Assembly: GCF_008017805.1 (NCBI RefSeq)
Contig: NZ_VRTT01000058.1
Coordinates: 1 to 46,976 of the forward strand
DNA length: 46,976 nt
Direction of reading: 5' to 3'
Source: Paenibacillus sp. N3.4
GTDB taxonomy: Bacteria > Bacillota > Bacilli > Paenibacillales > NBRC-103111
A program made the translations under genes and the position numbers. Below the pieces are notes generated by a model. The model was not told the DNA's origin and searched no databases. It saw only the letters and a list, made by a program, of their open reading frames with translations. Positions 35,379 through 43,853 of this stretch are shown piece after piece; position 1 is the stretch's first letter; the number at the start of each line of letters is the position of its first letter.

Positions 35379-37136
35379 ATGCACAAACCGTCCACGACGA
35401 GAAGACTACTCGCGTATGCTCTCGTCTACAAGTTCAGAATCATCGGTGCGCTGCTCATTCTTTGTTGTGCGGTAGGCGCCGAGCTGGGCGGACCTTATAT
35501 AACCAAAACGATTATCGATCAGCATCTGTCTCCTGACACGCGTGATCTAACGCCTGTCCTGCAATTGCTTGGTTTGTATATGGGCCTTCTCCTTACGGCT
35601 AGCATCTGCAATTATGCGCAGGCTTATTTACTTCAATCCACGGCATTGCAAATCATTAAAAATATGCGCATGGACTTGATGCGTCACATTCAACGCATAT
35701 CGTTGCGCTATTTCGACAACACACCAATTGGGCAAGTGGTATCGAGAATTGCCAATGATACAGAAGCGGTGCGGGATTTATTCATGAGCTTCATGGCTAC
35801 ATTCGTCGTGAGCATGATGCAGTTAGCCGGTATATTTGTGGCCTTGTTCATCTTGGACTGGCATCTGGCTGCCTATTGTCTCGTGCTGCCGCCGATCTTT
35901 GCAGTTATCATGACGATTCATTTGAAATATTCGAAGATTTTCATTACCATCATGCGAGCACGGCTCAGCGATATGAACGCGATGATTAATGAATCGATTG
36001 TCGTGATGCCGATTATTCAGGCTTTTCGTCGGGAAAAAGTGACGCTGGAGGAATTCGAAGTACTCAATAAAGACCGGTATGTGAACCAAATTAAGCAATT
36101 TAGAATCTTTTCCTTATCCTCTCGTAACATTGTAGGTACGATTGGCAGCTTAGTCACAGCGATGGTCATTTGGTATTTTGGCCGCGAATCACTGCAAACC
36201 CTTATTTCCTTCGGAGTATTTTATGCATTTATCGATTATCTGGGCCGGATCTTTCAACCCATCATCGGAATTTTCGATCAGCTGACGAATGCGCAAAGAG
36301 CGTTTGTGTCCGCGGAGAAAGTGTTCACGATTCTTGATATGGAAGGTCAAGAGGTAGAAAAGACGGACCAAGTCAGCCGGCCGGAAGGTATTGTGAAATT
36401 CGATAACGTTACGTTTGCTTATAAAGAAGGAGAACCTGTGCTGAAGCACATTTCTTTCGAGGCTCGCAAGGGAGAGACGATAGCGCTCGTTGGTCACACA
36501 GGTTCAGGCAAAAGCTCGATTATGAACCTGCTGCTTGGTTTCTATGAAGCTAATGAAGGTTCCATTACGATTGATGGCCGCGATATTACAACGATGTCCA
36601 AACAAGCACTGCGCAAACATATGGGTATTGTTTTACAGGATCCATTCTTGTTCGCAGGGGATATTAAATTTAATGTAGGTCTGTACAATGAGGGAATTTC
36701 GCTGGATCGTGTAAAAAATGCGCTGAAAGACGTGGGCGCGGCGCCGTTCATCGAGCAACTGCCGAACGGTTACGATGAGCAGGTTGTGGAGCGGGGCAGC
36801 ACGTTATCCTCCGGACAACGACAGCTTATCTCCTTTGCCAGAGCATTAGCCTTTGATCCTTCCATCCTGATTCTGGATGAAGCGACAGCCAGCATCGACA
36901 GCGAGACGGAAGGGCTGATCCAGAAAGCGCTGAAGGTAGTTAGCGAGGGTCGTACAACCTTGGTTATCGCGCATAGACTGTCTACCATTCGAGATGCGGA
37001 TCAGATTCTGGTGCTGCATCGCGGCGAGATTGCTGAACGAGGTAATCATGAGGCGCTCATGGCGCTGGGAGGTCGATACGCAAAGATGTATCAGCTGCAA
37101 AAAGGGGATCCTGCTATTTCCAATGCAGCGGGCTGA
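35379..37136 (+). CDS. yheH: ABC exporter half-transporter with canonical ATP site (YheH/BmrD-like)
   Basis: A protein of 585 residues: hydrophobic domain followed by an ATPase with Walker A (ALVGHTGSGKSSIMNLLLG), signature LSSGQRQLISFARA and Walker B with catalytic Glu (ILILDEATASID). It supplies the active ATP site of the heterodimer. GAAGGAGG lies 8 bases before the ATG at 35379; the ATG at 35346 that overlaps the previous stop has no ribosome site. A terminator follows. Confidence 0.9.
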   Translation: MHKPSTTRRLLAYALVYKFRIIGALLILCCAVGAELGGPYITKTIIDQHLSPDTRDLTPVLQLLGLYMGLLLTASICNYAQAYLLQSTALQIIKNMRMDLMRHIQRISLRYFDNTPIGQVVSRIANDTEAVRDLFMSFMATFVVSMMQLAGIFVALFILDWHLAAYCLVLPPIFAVIMTIHLKYSKIFITIMRARLSDMNAMINESIVVMPIIQAFRREKVTLEEFEVLNKDRYVNQIKQFRIFSLSSRNIVGTIGSLVTAMVIWYFGRESLQTLISFGVFYAFIDYLGRIFQPIIGIFDQLTNAQRAFVSAEKVFTILDMEGQEVEKTDQVSRPEGIVKFDNVTFAYKEGEPVLKHISFEARKGETIALVGHTGSGKSSIMNLLLGFYEANEGSITIDGRDITTMSKQALRKHMGIVLQDPFLFAGDIKFNVGLYNEGISLDRVKNALKDVGAAPFIEQLPNGYDEQVVERGSTLSSGQRQLISFARALAFDPSILILDEATASIDSETEGLIQKALKVVSEGRTTLVIAHRLSTIRDADQILVLHRGEIAERGNHEALMALGGRYAKMYQLQKGDPAISNAAG

Positions 37137-37190
37137 TTCAAGTCATCGGCATCGGCTTCCTGCACCATTTCCATTTTAGGTTTAACTTTA

Positions 37191-37235
37191 ACAAAAGATC
37201 GTCTAAGCCTTAAATAGGCCCAAACGATCTTTTGT
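37191..37235. terminator. Terminator after yheH
   Basis: ACAAAAGATCGT (37191-37202) and ACGATCTTTTGT (37224-37235), with an inner GCCT/AGGC stem. Confidence 0.8.
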
Positions 37236-37254
37236 TCAATAAGGCACCTTTACC

Positions 37255-37285
37255 ACGTACGTACGTACGCGTACGGTACGTACCA
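37255..37285. repeat. GTAC-rich palindromic stretch
   Basis: CACGTACGTACGTACGCG-TACGGTACGTACCACG: several overlapping GTAC/CGTACG palindromes in an otherwise ordinary convergent intergenic region. No regulator or gene is attached to it here. Confidence 0.5.
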
Positions 37286-37351
37286 CGAACTTTGTAGAAG
37301 ATAGCAACCTCTTGAATCAAAAGTGATTAGAAGGGTGCACGGATATTTTTT

Positions 37352-39481
37352 TTATTTTAATTGTAACAATCGTTCAAGAACTATAGCCATTTGCGCACGA
37401 GTAACGAAATCGGAGACAGCAAGATAGGTCGTCCCCTTCTCATCCGATTTGCCGCGAATAAGGCCCATGTAAGCTACGGCAGCCCAGTCGTCGGTCCCCG
37501 TATCTTTATCAGCAAAAGCATCCAACGATTTCTTGACGTTGTCGCTCATCTGCGGGTATTTATCGACAGCAATAATAGCGTTAGACATCAGTATGGCCAT
37601 TTGTGTACGCGTTAGCTTGGCGTTCGGATCAAGAACGCCTGCCGCGGAATCAACAGCCGCCGAAGCTGCCGATGACGTTAGACTTACCGCTTTGCTCAAT
37701 GCTTTTGCGAATTCACGAACAGTGACAGTTTGATCAGGCTGGAACTGCTTGCTGCCGTCGGCAGCCCCCGCAATGTTCCTATACACCATATCCGTTATTG
37801 CATAGACGGCTTCGAACGATTGTCCGGATAAGTCGGAATAAAGGTTATTTGGGATATTTCCGGAAATTTGGATCCGTCCTTCTACTTTTGGAGCTACGGT
37901 TCCCTTTTGCTGGATATAATCGGCAACTACCTTGGAAAGAAGCGGACCTGCATCTTTATCCAATAACACCTTCGATCCTTTGAAAACATCATAGCCGTCA
38001 CCACCCTCGGCGACAAAATCAACTACTGCAATCGTATAATGCGCTTTGCGGTCGAGCTGCTGACCATTTACCTTTACGTCAAGCAAACGAGCCCCGGGAA
38101 GGAGCTTTGGGTTATAGGAAAACTGAATGCCGCTCACTTGCGGGTAGCGCCCTGCGCCGCTTTCGATTAGGCTAACCCCATTCTCTAATGCTTGATACAG
38201 CTGATCTCCTGTAATATCCAGCTTTTCTACGTAATTCGCAAAAGGCATTGCATCCATGATATCCTTCTTGGTCAACGGCCCCGCTGGGAATACACGTTCG
38301 GCACGGATGCCTCCTCCGTTAATGATCGCCATGTCCGCTTTCGTATAATCTTTCATTGCATCCGCTACCAGATCGCCGATCGCCGTTTCCATTTTGCGCT
38401 GGGAGGCTTTCATGACGTCCATTTCGGTCTGACTCGTACCGATTTGCACTTCAAGCTCTTTGCTGAGCTTCGCATTATAGCTATCCATGACAGCTTTGAC
38501 ATTCGGATCAGGCTGATAGCCTTCCTTCGCCACATCGGTTTTCAAAGCATAGCGGTGATAATTGAAATCCGCTACTTTTCCATGATCAAAGTTGAAATTG
38601 ATTTCCCCAAGATAAGTAAACTCATCACCGATAAACCAGAGTAACGTATTATGGATTTTTTCCGGGCTATCGAAGGCAAAAGCCGCATGGTCGCCGACGA
38701 TCAAATCGATGCCATCCACTTTCTCTGCAACTATCCGAGCATCAGGGCTGGCGAGGTGAGAAGAAACGATGATGAATTGGGCGCCCGCAGCCTTCATTTC
38801 CGGAATAATCGTTTTCATGGCCTCCACTGGATTCAGAACGATGGCATCCGGTCCCATGGAAGTAATTTGGGGCGCTTCCTCGTTAATGAGCCCTGTGATC
38901 CCGATTTTCACACCGCCGACTTCTTTGATGATAAACCGTTTCGCACCGGCTTCCTTGGCGAAAACATCCCCTGTACGTTTGTCCACCGCATTGGCACTGA
39001 CCCATGGGAATTGGCTCGCCTTCACTAACTTTGTCAGCTGATCGGGCCCCATATCAAAATCATGATTGCCGTATGTATCGACATCTAGCTTGCCAGCATT
39101 AAATGCATCAACGATAGGCTGTCCTTGAAATGAAGACGAAATTACGGAGGTCCCTAGATCGTCGCCATTACCGATGAATAACGAATTGGGGTTCGCGGCT
39201 TTAATCTTGTTCGCAATCCCAAAGTAATTAGCAATGTTATTGGGTTCTTTCGGATTGCCGAAGTTGCCGTGAAAGTGAGTATCATGAATGATGGTAAATG
39301 ATACATGGGATAGCGGATGTTGAGATTTTTCAAAGGTTGGTCCTACAAATTGCGACTGAACGGGGCTAGAATCGGCAGATCCACTGTCATGGGCAAATCC
39401 TACTGTTGGAATAGAGAGCAAAAACGTACCGGCCAGCGCTGCGGCTACTCCAGTTTGCCGAATAAAAACCAAATTTTTCAT
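37352..39481 (-). CDS. Secreted 5'-nucleotidase / 2',3'-cyclic phosphodiesterase (UshA family) with C-terminal SLH domains
   Basis: A protein of 709 residues. Residues 1-30 form a signal peptide. The calcineurin-like metallophosphatase domain starts at FTIIHDTHFHGNFG, with GNGDDLGTS, YGNHDFDMGPDQL and the VGDHAAF region, and runs to about 320. The 5'-nucleotidase C-terminal domain follows (NGGGIRAERVFPAGPLTKKD, VVDFVAEGGDGYDVFKG). About 560-709 carry two or three SLH modules (VTVREFAKALSKA, KLTRTQMAILMSNAI, FVTRAQMAIVLERLL). The enzyme would release phosphate from extracellular nucleotides while bound to the wall. Confidence 0.9.
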   Translation of the reverse strand: MKNLVFIRQTGVAAALAGTFLLSIPTVGFAHDSGSADSSPVQSQFVGPTFEKSQHPLSHVSFTIIHDTHFHGNFGNPKEPNNIANYFGIANKIKAANPNSLFIGNGDDLGTSVISSSFQGQPIVDAFNAGKLDVDTYGNHDFDMGPDQLTKLVKASQFPWVSANAVDKRTGDVFAKEAGAKRFIIKEVGGVKIGITGLINEEAPQITSMGPDAIVLNPVEAMKTIIPEMKAAGAQFIIVSSHLASPDARIVAEKVDGIDLIVGDHAAFAFDSPEKIHNTLLWFIGDEFTYLGEINFNFDHGKVADFNYHRYALKTDVAKEGYQPDPNVKAVMDSYNAKLSKELEVQIGTSQTEMDVMKASQRKMETAIGDLVADAMKDYTKADMAIINGGGIRAERVFPAGPLTKKDIMDAMPFANYVEKLDITGDQLYQALENGVSLIESGAGRYPQVSGIQFSYNPKLLPGARLLDVKVNGQQLDRKAHYTIAVVDFVAEGGDGYDVFKGSKVLLDKDAGPLLSKVVADYIQQKGTVAPKVEGRIQISGNIPNNLYSDLSGQSFEAVYAITDMVYRNIAGAADGSKQFQPDQTVTVREFAKALSKAVSLTSSAASAAVDSAAGVLDPNAKLTRTQMAILMSNAIIAVDKYPQMSDNVKKSLDAFADKDTGTDDWAAVAYMGLIRGKSDEKGTTYLAVSDFVTRAQMAIVLERLLQLK

Positions 39482-39648
39482 GGTTTACCTTCCCTCCACA
39501 TTTGAATAAGATCTTATATTATTATAACATTGGATTATTTTCCCATTATCTAAAAAATTGTAAAGTATCCGTAAAATAGTAATAGTTCAATTATGAAACT
39601 GCTGTTCAGTTTCTTTGGCTTTCTGTAAAATGCAAAATAAATTGCCCG

Positions 39649-39676
39649 CTTGACAAATATCTCAAAATCGTATATC
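39649..39676 (+). promoter_or_regulatory. SigA-type promoter of mhqR
   Basis: TTGACA (39649-39654), a 16-base spacer, and TATATC (39671-39676), which overlaps the operator that follows. Confidence 0.55.
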
Positions 39677-39690
39677 TTTAAATTAAGATA
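39673..39690. promoter_or_regulatory. Candidate MhqR operator, upstream of mhqR
   Basis: TATCTTTAAATTAAGATA is an 18-bp palindrome with TATCTT / AAGATA arms. It overlaps the -10 region of mhqR, which fits autorepression. B. subtilis MhqR binds a TATCT...AGATA palindrome. Confidence 0.7.
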
Positions 39691-39734
39691 ATACGAATCA
39701 AGATGATGACGACGTCGGAAAACGAGGTGGATAC

Positions 39735-40178
39735 ATGAGCGCATCGCAAAATGATTCCTTAGATCTTTTTATTGCACTATCCAGAGCCAGTGAATGGGTG
39801 AATGCACATGCCGACCGCGATATTCGTCAGCGGGGGTTGAACCGGACAGAGTTCGGAGTGCTTGAATTGCTTTACCACAAAGGTGCGCAGCCTATTCAGC
39901 AGATTGGCAGCAAGGTGCTGATGAGCAGCGGCAACATTACTTATGTGGTTGATAAGCTCGCCAAGAAACAATTCGTTACGAGAAGGGCCTCTTTGGAGGA
40001 TCGTCGTCTCATATACGCAGAGATTACGGATCAAGGCCAACAATTCATTGAAGAAGTATTTCCTCAGCATAAGACTGTGATTGAGGAATCGGTAGCAGGC
40101 CTTTCACCAGAGGAAAAGAAGCTAGCCAGTCAACTGCTAAAGAAGCTCGGCAAACATGCTCAACAACATTTTAAGTAG
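39735..40178 (+). CDS. mhqR: MarR-family repressor (MhqR-like)
   Basis: A protein of 147 residues with the MarR winged helix (NRTEFGVLELLYHKGAQPIQ, SSGNITYVVDKLAKKQFVTR, RASLEDRRLIYAEITDQG). In B. subtilis MhqR represses mhqNOD and mhqED, which remove quinones and other electrophiles. Here nitroreductase, dioxygenase and hydrolase genes follow in the same order. The ATG at 39735 is preceded by GAGGTG. A terminator follows. Confidence 0.9.
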   Translation: MSASQNDSLDLFIALSRASEWVNAHADRDIRQRGLNRTEFGVLELLYHKGAQPIQQIGSKVLMSSGNITYVVDKLAKKQFVTRRASLEDRRLIYAEITDQGQQFIEEVFPQHKTVIEESVAGLSPEEKKLASQLLKKLGKHAQQHFK

Positions 40179-40213
40179 GCAATTCTTTTCAAGGGAAAGC
40201 TGCCTATTTTTTA
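40175..40213 (+). terminator. Terminator after mhqR
   Basis: TAGGCA (40176-40181) with TGCCTA (40201-40206), followed by T6. Confidence 0.75.
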
Positions 40214-40218
40214 CCACA

Positions 40219-40262
40219 TAAGAAAGTATAAATTTTCGGTTCCCGAAAATCGCTTTCTTATT
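40219..40262. repeat. Hairpin element with AGAAAGTATA boundary
   Basis: ATTTTCGG-TTC-CCGAAAAT (40232-40250) inside outer arms AAGAAAG / CTTTCTT. It shares the AGAAAGTATA start with the element at 31543 and follows a terminator in the same way. Confidence 0.5.
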
Positions 40263-40332
40263 GGCGATAAAACCAACATCTAAACGCGGTCGCTCATCAT
40301 TGAATGGCCTCGATAGAGGTTTTCTCATCAAA

Positions 40333-40350
40333 TATCTTAAAATAAAGATT
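40333..40350. promoter_or_regulatory. Candidate MhqR operator, upstream of mhqN
   Basis: TATCTTAAAATAAAGATT: the same TATCTT-6-AAGAT arms and spacing as the site before mhqR. A TATACT (40356-40361) close downstream could be the -10 element. Confidence 0.7.
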
Positions 40351-40382
40351 CTTAATATACTTATACTCAGGGGGAGTTAACG

Positions 40383-41018
40383 ATGAACCTTACTAACGAA
40401 CTAAGCACACTTATCAAGGGGCGCAGATCTGCAAATAAATTTATGACCAATGTGAATCTACCGGATGAAGAACTGGATGACATTTTTAATCTTGTGAAAT
40501 TTGCTCCATCCGCCTTTAACTTACAGCACGTTCATTATTTGGTTATTAAAGATCCGGCACAAAATGAAAAAGTTTATGAAGCAACTGGTAAACAATATAA
40601 AGTGAAAACCGCTTCTGCTTCGATAATCGTTCTAGGAAATTTGGAAGCTTACAAGGATGCTGCTCGGATTAACGAAGGTTTGCTTACACTAGGTGTCATA
40701 AACAAGCAGGAATACGATATGACAGTTGCTTCTGTGACTGATTTCTATGAGGGTAGAGGCGAAGCCTTTAAGCGGGATGAAGCCATACGGAACGCGAGTT
40801 TATCCGCGATGCTCTTCATGCTCATAGCGAAAGAAAAGGGCTGGGATACGTGCCCAATGATTGGCTTCGATCCGGAGACCCTGTGTTCTTCATTAAATAT
40901 CCCAGATCACTACGTACCCGCAATGCTTATTACAATCGGTAAAGAGGATACCAGCAGTCAAAGACCCCGCGGCTACCGCAAACCGGTTCGTGAATTTGTA
41001 AGTTATAACTCGTTTTGA
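40383..41018 (+). CDS. mhqN: Nitroreductase family protein (MhqN-like)
   Basis: A protein of 211 residues with the FMN-binding nitroreductase fold (IKGRRSANKFMTNVNLPDEE, VKFAPSAFNLQHVHYLVIKD, GWDTCPMIGFDPETLCSSL). In the mhq operon it is thought to reduce quinone or nitro compounds. GGGGGAG precedes the ATG. It is first in the mhqN-mhqO-mhqD operon, preceded by an MhqR-type operator. Confidence 0.9.
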   Translation: MNLTNELSTLIKGRRSANKFMTNVNLPDEELDDIFNLVKFAPSAFNLQHVHYLVIKDPAQNEKVYEATGKQYKVKTASASIIVLGNLEAYKDAARINEGLLTLGVINKQEYDMTVASVTDFYEGRGEAFKRDEAIRNASLSAMLFMLIAKEKGWDTCPMIGFDPETLCSSLNIPDHYVPAMLITIGKEDTSSQRPRGYRKPVREFVSYNSF

Positions 41019-41059
41019 TCCGTAAGTAAATCATATAACCAATAAGGGAGACGATGACG

Positions 41060-42012
41060 ATGTCACAACAACAAACACAGGCATTCACCATATTACAGCT
41101 TTTGTTCAAAATGCACAGGAAACCGTTGATTTTTACGCCGGTATTTTAGGACTAAGAATGATCAAAAAAACAATTAACTTCGATGCTCCGGAAGTGTACC
41201 ACCTTTACTTTGGCAACGAAATGGGGAGTCCGGGCACAATCATCACCTTTTTCCCATGGGCGAATTCACGTAAAGGCCGCATAGGCGGCGGACAAGTGGG
41301 CATAACCTCTTATGCAGTTCCAACTGGAACTTTGCCTTTCTGGGCCAAACGTTTAGAACAGTTCGCAATTTCCTATGAAAAAAGCGTTAGATTCGGTGAG
41401 ACTTCTCTTCAATTTGAAGATCGGGATGGTTTAAAACTTGAAATTGTAGAGCGCGAAGACGGCCCGCTCAGTCAGTGGTCATTCGGCGGTGTTCCAGCGG
41501 ATAAAGCCATTAAAGGTTTCGCCGGTGCCGTACTTTACAGCACAGCTCCGGATAAAACGGGGGAACTGCTGGTACAGGTGATGGGTCTTCAAAAAGTAGG
41601 TCAAGAGGGAGCTTATGCGCGCTTTAAATCCTCAGGTAATTTGGGGAATATTGTTGATATCAATGTCACTCCGATGCCTTATGGCGCTGGGGGAGCGGGT
41701 ACTGTGCATCATATCGCATGGCGGGCCAAAGATGACGCGGAGCATGCGCTGTGGAGAAGCCATATCGAGAATAGTGGCTTTCACCCGACACCTATTGTCG
41801 ATCGTCAGTATTTCAATGCTATCTATTTCCGCGAAGAAGGCGGCATTCTGTTTGAGATTGCAACAGATCCTCCGGGTTTTGCACGTGATGAGCAGCCGGA
41901 AGCGTTGGGTGAAAAGCTGATGCTGCCCGAATGGTTTGAAGAGCACCGTTCGCAAATCGTGAGCAATTTACCTCCTATCGAAGTACGCGTTTTGGAGGCT
42001 GATCACTCATGA
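41060..42012 (+). pseudogene. mhqO: Ring-cleaving dioxygenase (MhqO-like), frameshift near the 5' end
   Basis: A VOC-superfamily extradiol dioxygenase. The N-terminal GIHHITAFVQNAQETVDFYA, GLRMIKKTINF, YHLYFGNEMGSPGT and the later GTVHHIAWRAKDD and GGILFEIATDPPGFA carry the two His and one Glu metal sites. The ATG at 41060 (9 bases after AAGGGAG) reads MSQQQTQ and then leaves frame; the rest continues one base out, so an A is missing near 41079. A later in-frame ATG at 41158 would remove the first His-bearing strand and give a defective protein. Corrected, the protein would have 317 residues, near MhqO length. It overlaps mhqD by 4 bases (ATGA). Confidence 0.85.
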
Positions 42013-42617
42013 AGCATATCTTTCAGCAAGGAACAGATGGGGAAGCGCCGGTACTTGTCCTCTTTCACGGAACGGGAGGAATGGAAAACGATTTGCTGCC
42101 ATTGGCACAAATCATTTCACCGGCTTCCTCTGTGCTAAGTGTTAGAGGCAACGTCCTTGAGAACGGGATGCCACGGTTTTTCCGCCGCTTGGCCGAAGGT
42201 GTTTTTGATGAAGAGGATCTTATCTTCCGAACTAAAGAATTGTCAGATTTTCTGGATATTACAGCTGAGGAGCATGGATTTGATCGTCAAAATCTCGTAG
42301 CTATCGGCTATTCCAACGGTGCAAATATCGCCGGGAGTCTGTTGTTTCATTATCCTGGGGCTCTGCGAGGAGCGATTCTCCATCATCCGATGGTACCGCG
42401 GCGTGGTGTAGTGTTGCCGGATTTGTCGGGTGTGCCGATTTTCATAGGAGCCGGAGAAAATGATCCGATCTGCTCTCCGCAGGAGACGGAAGAGTTACAA
42501 ACCTTGTTGCGCGAGGCTGGAGCGCCCGTGGAGGTGCATTGGGAACGTGCGGGGCATCAACTGACCCGTTCTGAGGTCGATGCGGCGGCAATGTGGTTTA
42601 AGCACAATTTTGCGTAA
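42009..42617 (+). CDS. mhqD: Alpha/beta hydrolase, carboxylesterase-type (MhqD-like)
   Basis: A protein of 202 residues. The nucleophile is in IGYSNGANIAG, Asp in AGENDPICSPQE, His in ERAGHQLTRSE. The oxyanion motif LVLFHGTGGMENDLLPLAQ is at the N-terminus. It is the third gene of the mhq operon, starting on an ATGA overlap with mhqO. In B. subtilis MhqD belongs to the quinone resistance set; its exact substrate is not known. A terminator follows. Confidence 0.9.
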   Translation: MKHIFQQGTDGEAPVLVLFHGTGGMENDLLPLAQIISPASSVLSVRGNVLENGMPRFFRRLAEGVFDEEDLIFRTKELSDFLDITAEEHGFDRQNLVAIGYSNGANIAGSLLFHYPGALRGAILHHPMVPRRGVVLPDLSGVPIFIGAGENDPICSPQETEELQTLLREAGAPVEVHWERAGHQLTRSEVDAAAMWFKHNFA

Positions 42618-42639
42618 AAAGTTCCCTTCAAAGAAGAAC

Positions 42640-42693
42640 AAAAAGCCAAAGTACGAACCGATTGTTATCGTCGGTAAGTCTTTGGCTTTTTGT
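42640..42693 (+). terminator. Terminator after mhqD
   Basis: CAAAAAGCCAAAG (42640-42651 region) and CTTTGGCTTTTTG (42680-42692). Confidence 0.85.
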
Positions 42694-43111
42694 TTATTAA
42701 CATTGTGTTAATCAGCTTTTTTACATAAAAAATTATTTTAAAGTTTATTGGGCTCAACCTCGAAACTAGTGCTTAACGTTTGGCGCAACATCTTATGCGA
42801 TTGCATTCGATGAGAAGGCCAGTCTTATATGGCTAAGCTGCTGCCTTATACACGCAACTGCTTTCGGATCTGGATTCGTAAATTGAGAAAATGAGAGATT
42901 AGGGTCCCCCCCGCTAATCACGTAGCCTTTTGTCGGAGTTTGTCATTTTGCTGTCATTGGGGTGTGCTATTATCGTTAAATTGGAAGATAAGATAGATGA
43001 ATAGGCAGCAAGATATGACAAATTACGAGAAAGGTGTTGATGATTCATAGTTCTCCAGATCTAACTTTTATTCAAGGTGAAAAATAAAAACTAAAAAGGT
43101 AAGGTGCAAAA
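42694..43111. other. Intergenic region before the collar-protein cluster
   Basis: About 420 bases without a convincing gene. It holds a C8 run (42905-42912), a TATTAT (42968-42973) that may be a -10, and a weak AAAGGTAAGGTG before the gene at 43112. I see no riboswitch or coding remnant. Confidence 0.5.
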
Positions 43112-43447
43112 ATGAAAACTAAAAATATTAAAAAGCTGATGTTGAAATTGGTCTTAATCGGTGTATTAAGTCAAGTGTTCCTGACGAGTACGGCATTTGC
43201 CAGCATGGATCCTTTTGTAGGAGAGATTGAGATTTTTCCTTATAATTTTGCTCCACGTGGATACTTGGAGTGCAGTGGACAAACCCTGTCTATTCAACAA
43301 AATGCGGCCTTGTTCGCCTTGATAGGCACACAATTTGGCGGTAATGGTCAAACAACTTTTCAATTACCTAATTTAACTGATGCTGCTCCGACGCCAAAAG
43401 TGAAGTATTACATTGCGGTTTATGGTGTTTTTCCTGCACGGGAATAG
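43112..43447 (+). CDS. Exported phage tail collar-domain protein, first
   Basis: A protein of 111 residues. Residues 1-30 form a Sec signal peptide (LTSTAFA, then S). The remainder is a tail collar domain as in microcystin-dependent protein and phage tails: FVGEIEIFPYNFAPRGYLEC, then SGQTLSIQQNAALFALIGTQ and FGGNGQTTFQLPNL. Such domains build trimeric tail or fibre tips. An exported copy outside any phage cluster suggests a cell-surface role (inferred). AAGGTAAGGTG precedes the ATG. Confidence 0.85.
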   Translation: MKTKNIKKLMLKLVLIGVLSQVFLTSTAFASMDPFVGEIEIFPYNFAPRGYLECSGQTLSIQQNAALFALIGTQFGGNGQTTFQLPNLTDAAPTPKVKYYIAVYGVFPARE

Positions 43448-43491
43448 GTTCATAATAAACATTTTTGAGTGCGAAAGGAATTGTGAAAGTC

Positions 43492-43827
43492 ATGAAGTTT
43501 AAAACATTCAAGTCACTTATTGTCGCCGTGATGCTTATTGGATCACTAAGTCAAATAGTTATGCCTAGTAAAGCCTCAGCAGGTCCTGAAACGCAAATAG
43601 GGAATATCACTATACTTCCGTATAACTTCCAACCGGTCGGTTTTATAAAATGTGATGGCAGACTCTTAAATATTTCAGATTACGAAATTCTTTATACACT
43701 TATAGGAACTCAGTATGGTGGTAACGGTCAAACTACCTTTGCAATACCGGATTTAAGAGGAGATTCCCCTACACCGATGGTTGATTATTATATTGCTACA
43801 GAGGGGATTTATCCTTCCAGAAATTAA
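43492..43827 (+). CDS. Exported phage tail collar-domain protein, second
   Basis: A protein of 111 residues, paralogous to the first: signal peptide (MPSKASA), then IGNITILPYNFQPVGFIKCD, GRLLNISDYEILYTLIGTQY and GGNGQTTFAIPDLRG, with a shared D/KYYIA-x-x-G-x-[FY]P ending. The ATG at 43492 matches the first protein's length, although the AAAGGA ribosome site is 12 bases away; a GTG at 43483 and a TTG at 43465 are alternatives. Residues after the signal keep about half identity, so the pair is an old tandem duplication. Confidence 0.85.
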   Translation: MKFKTFKSLIVAVMLIGSLSQIVMPSKASAGPETQIGNITILPYNFQPVGFIKCDGRLLNISDYEILYTLIGTQYGGNGQTTFAIPDLRGDSPTPMVDYYIATEGIYPSRN

Positions 43828-43853
43828 TGAATCTTTAAGAATGAAAGGTGCTT

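Noticed and set aside
43112..43827. Prophage tail module
   Set aside because: The collar-domain proteins carry Sec signal peptides and no other phage gene is present.
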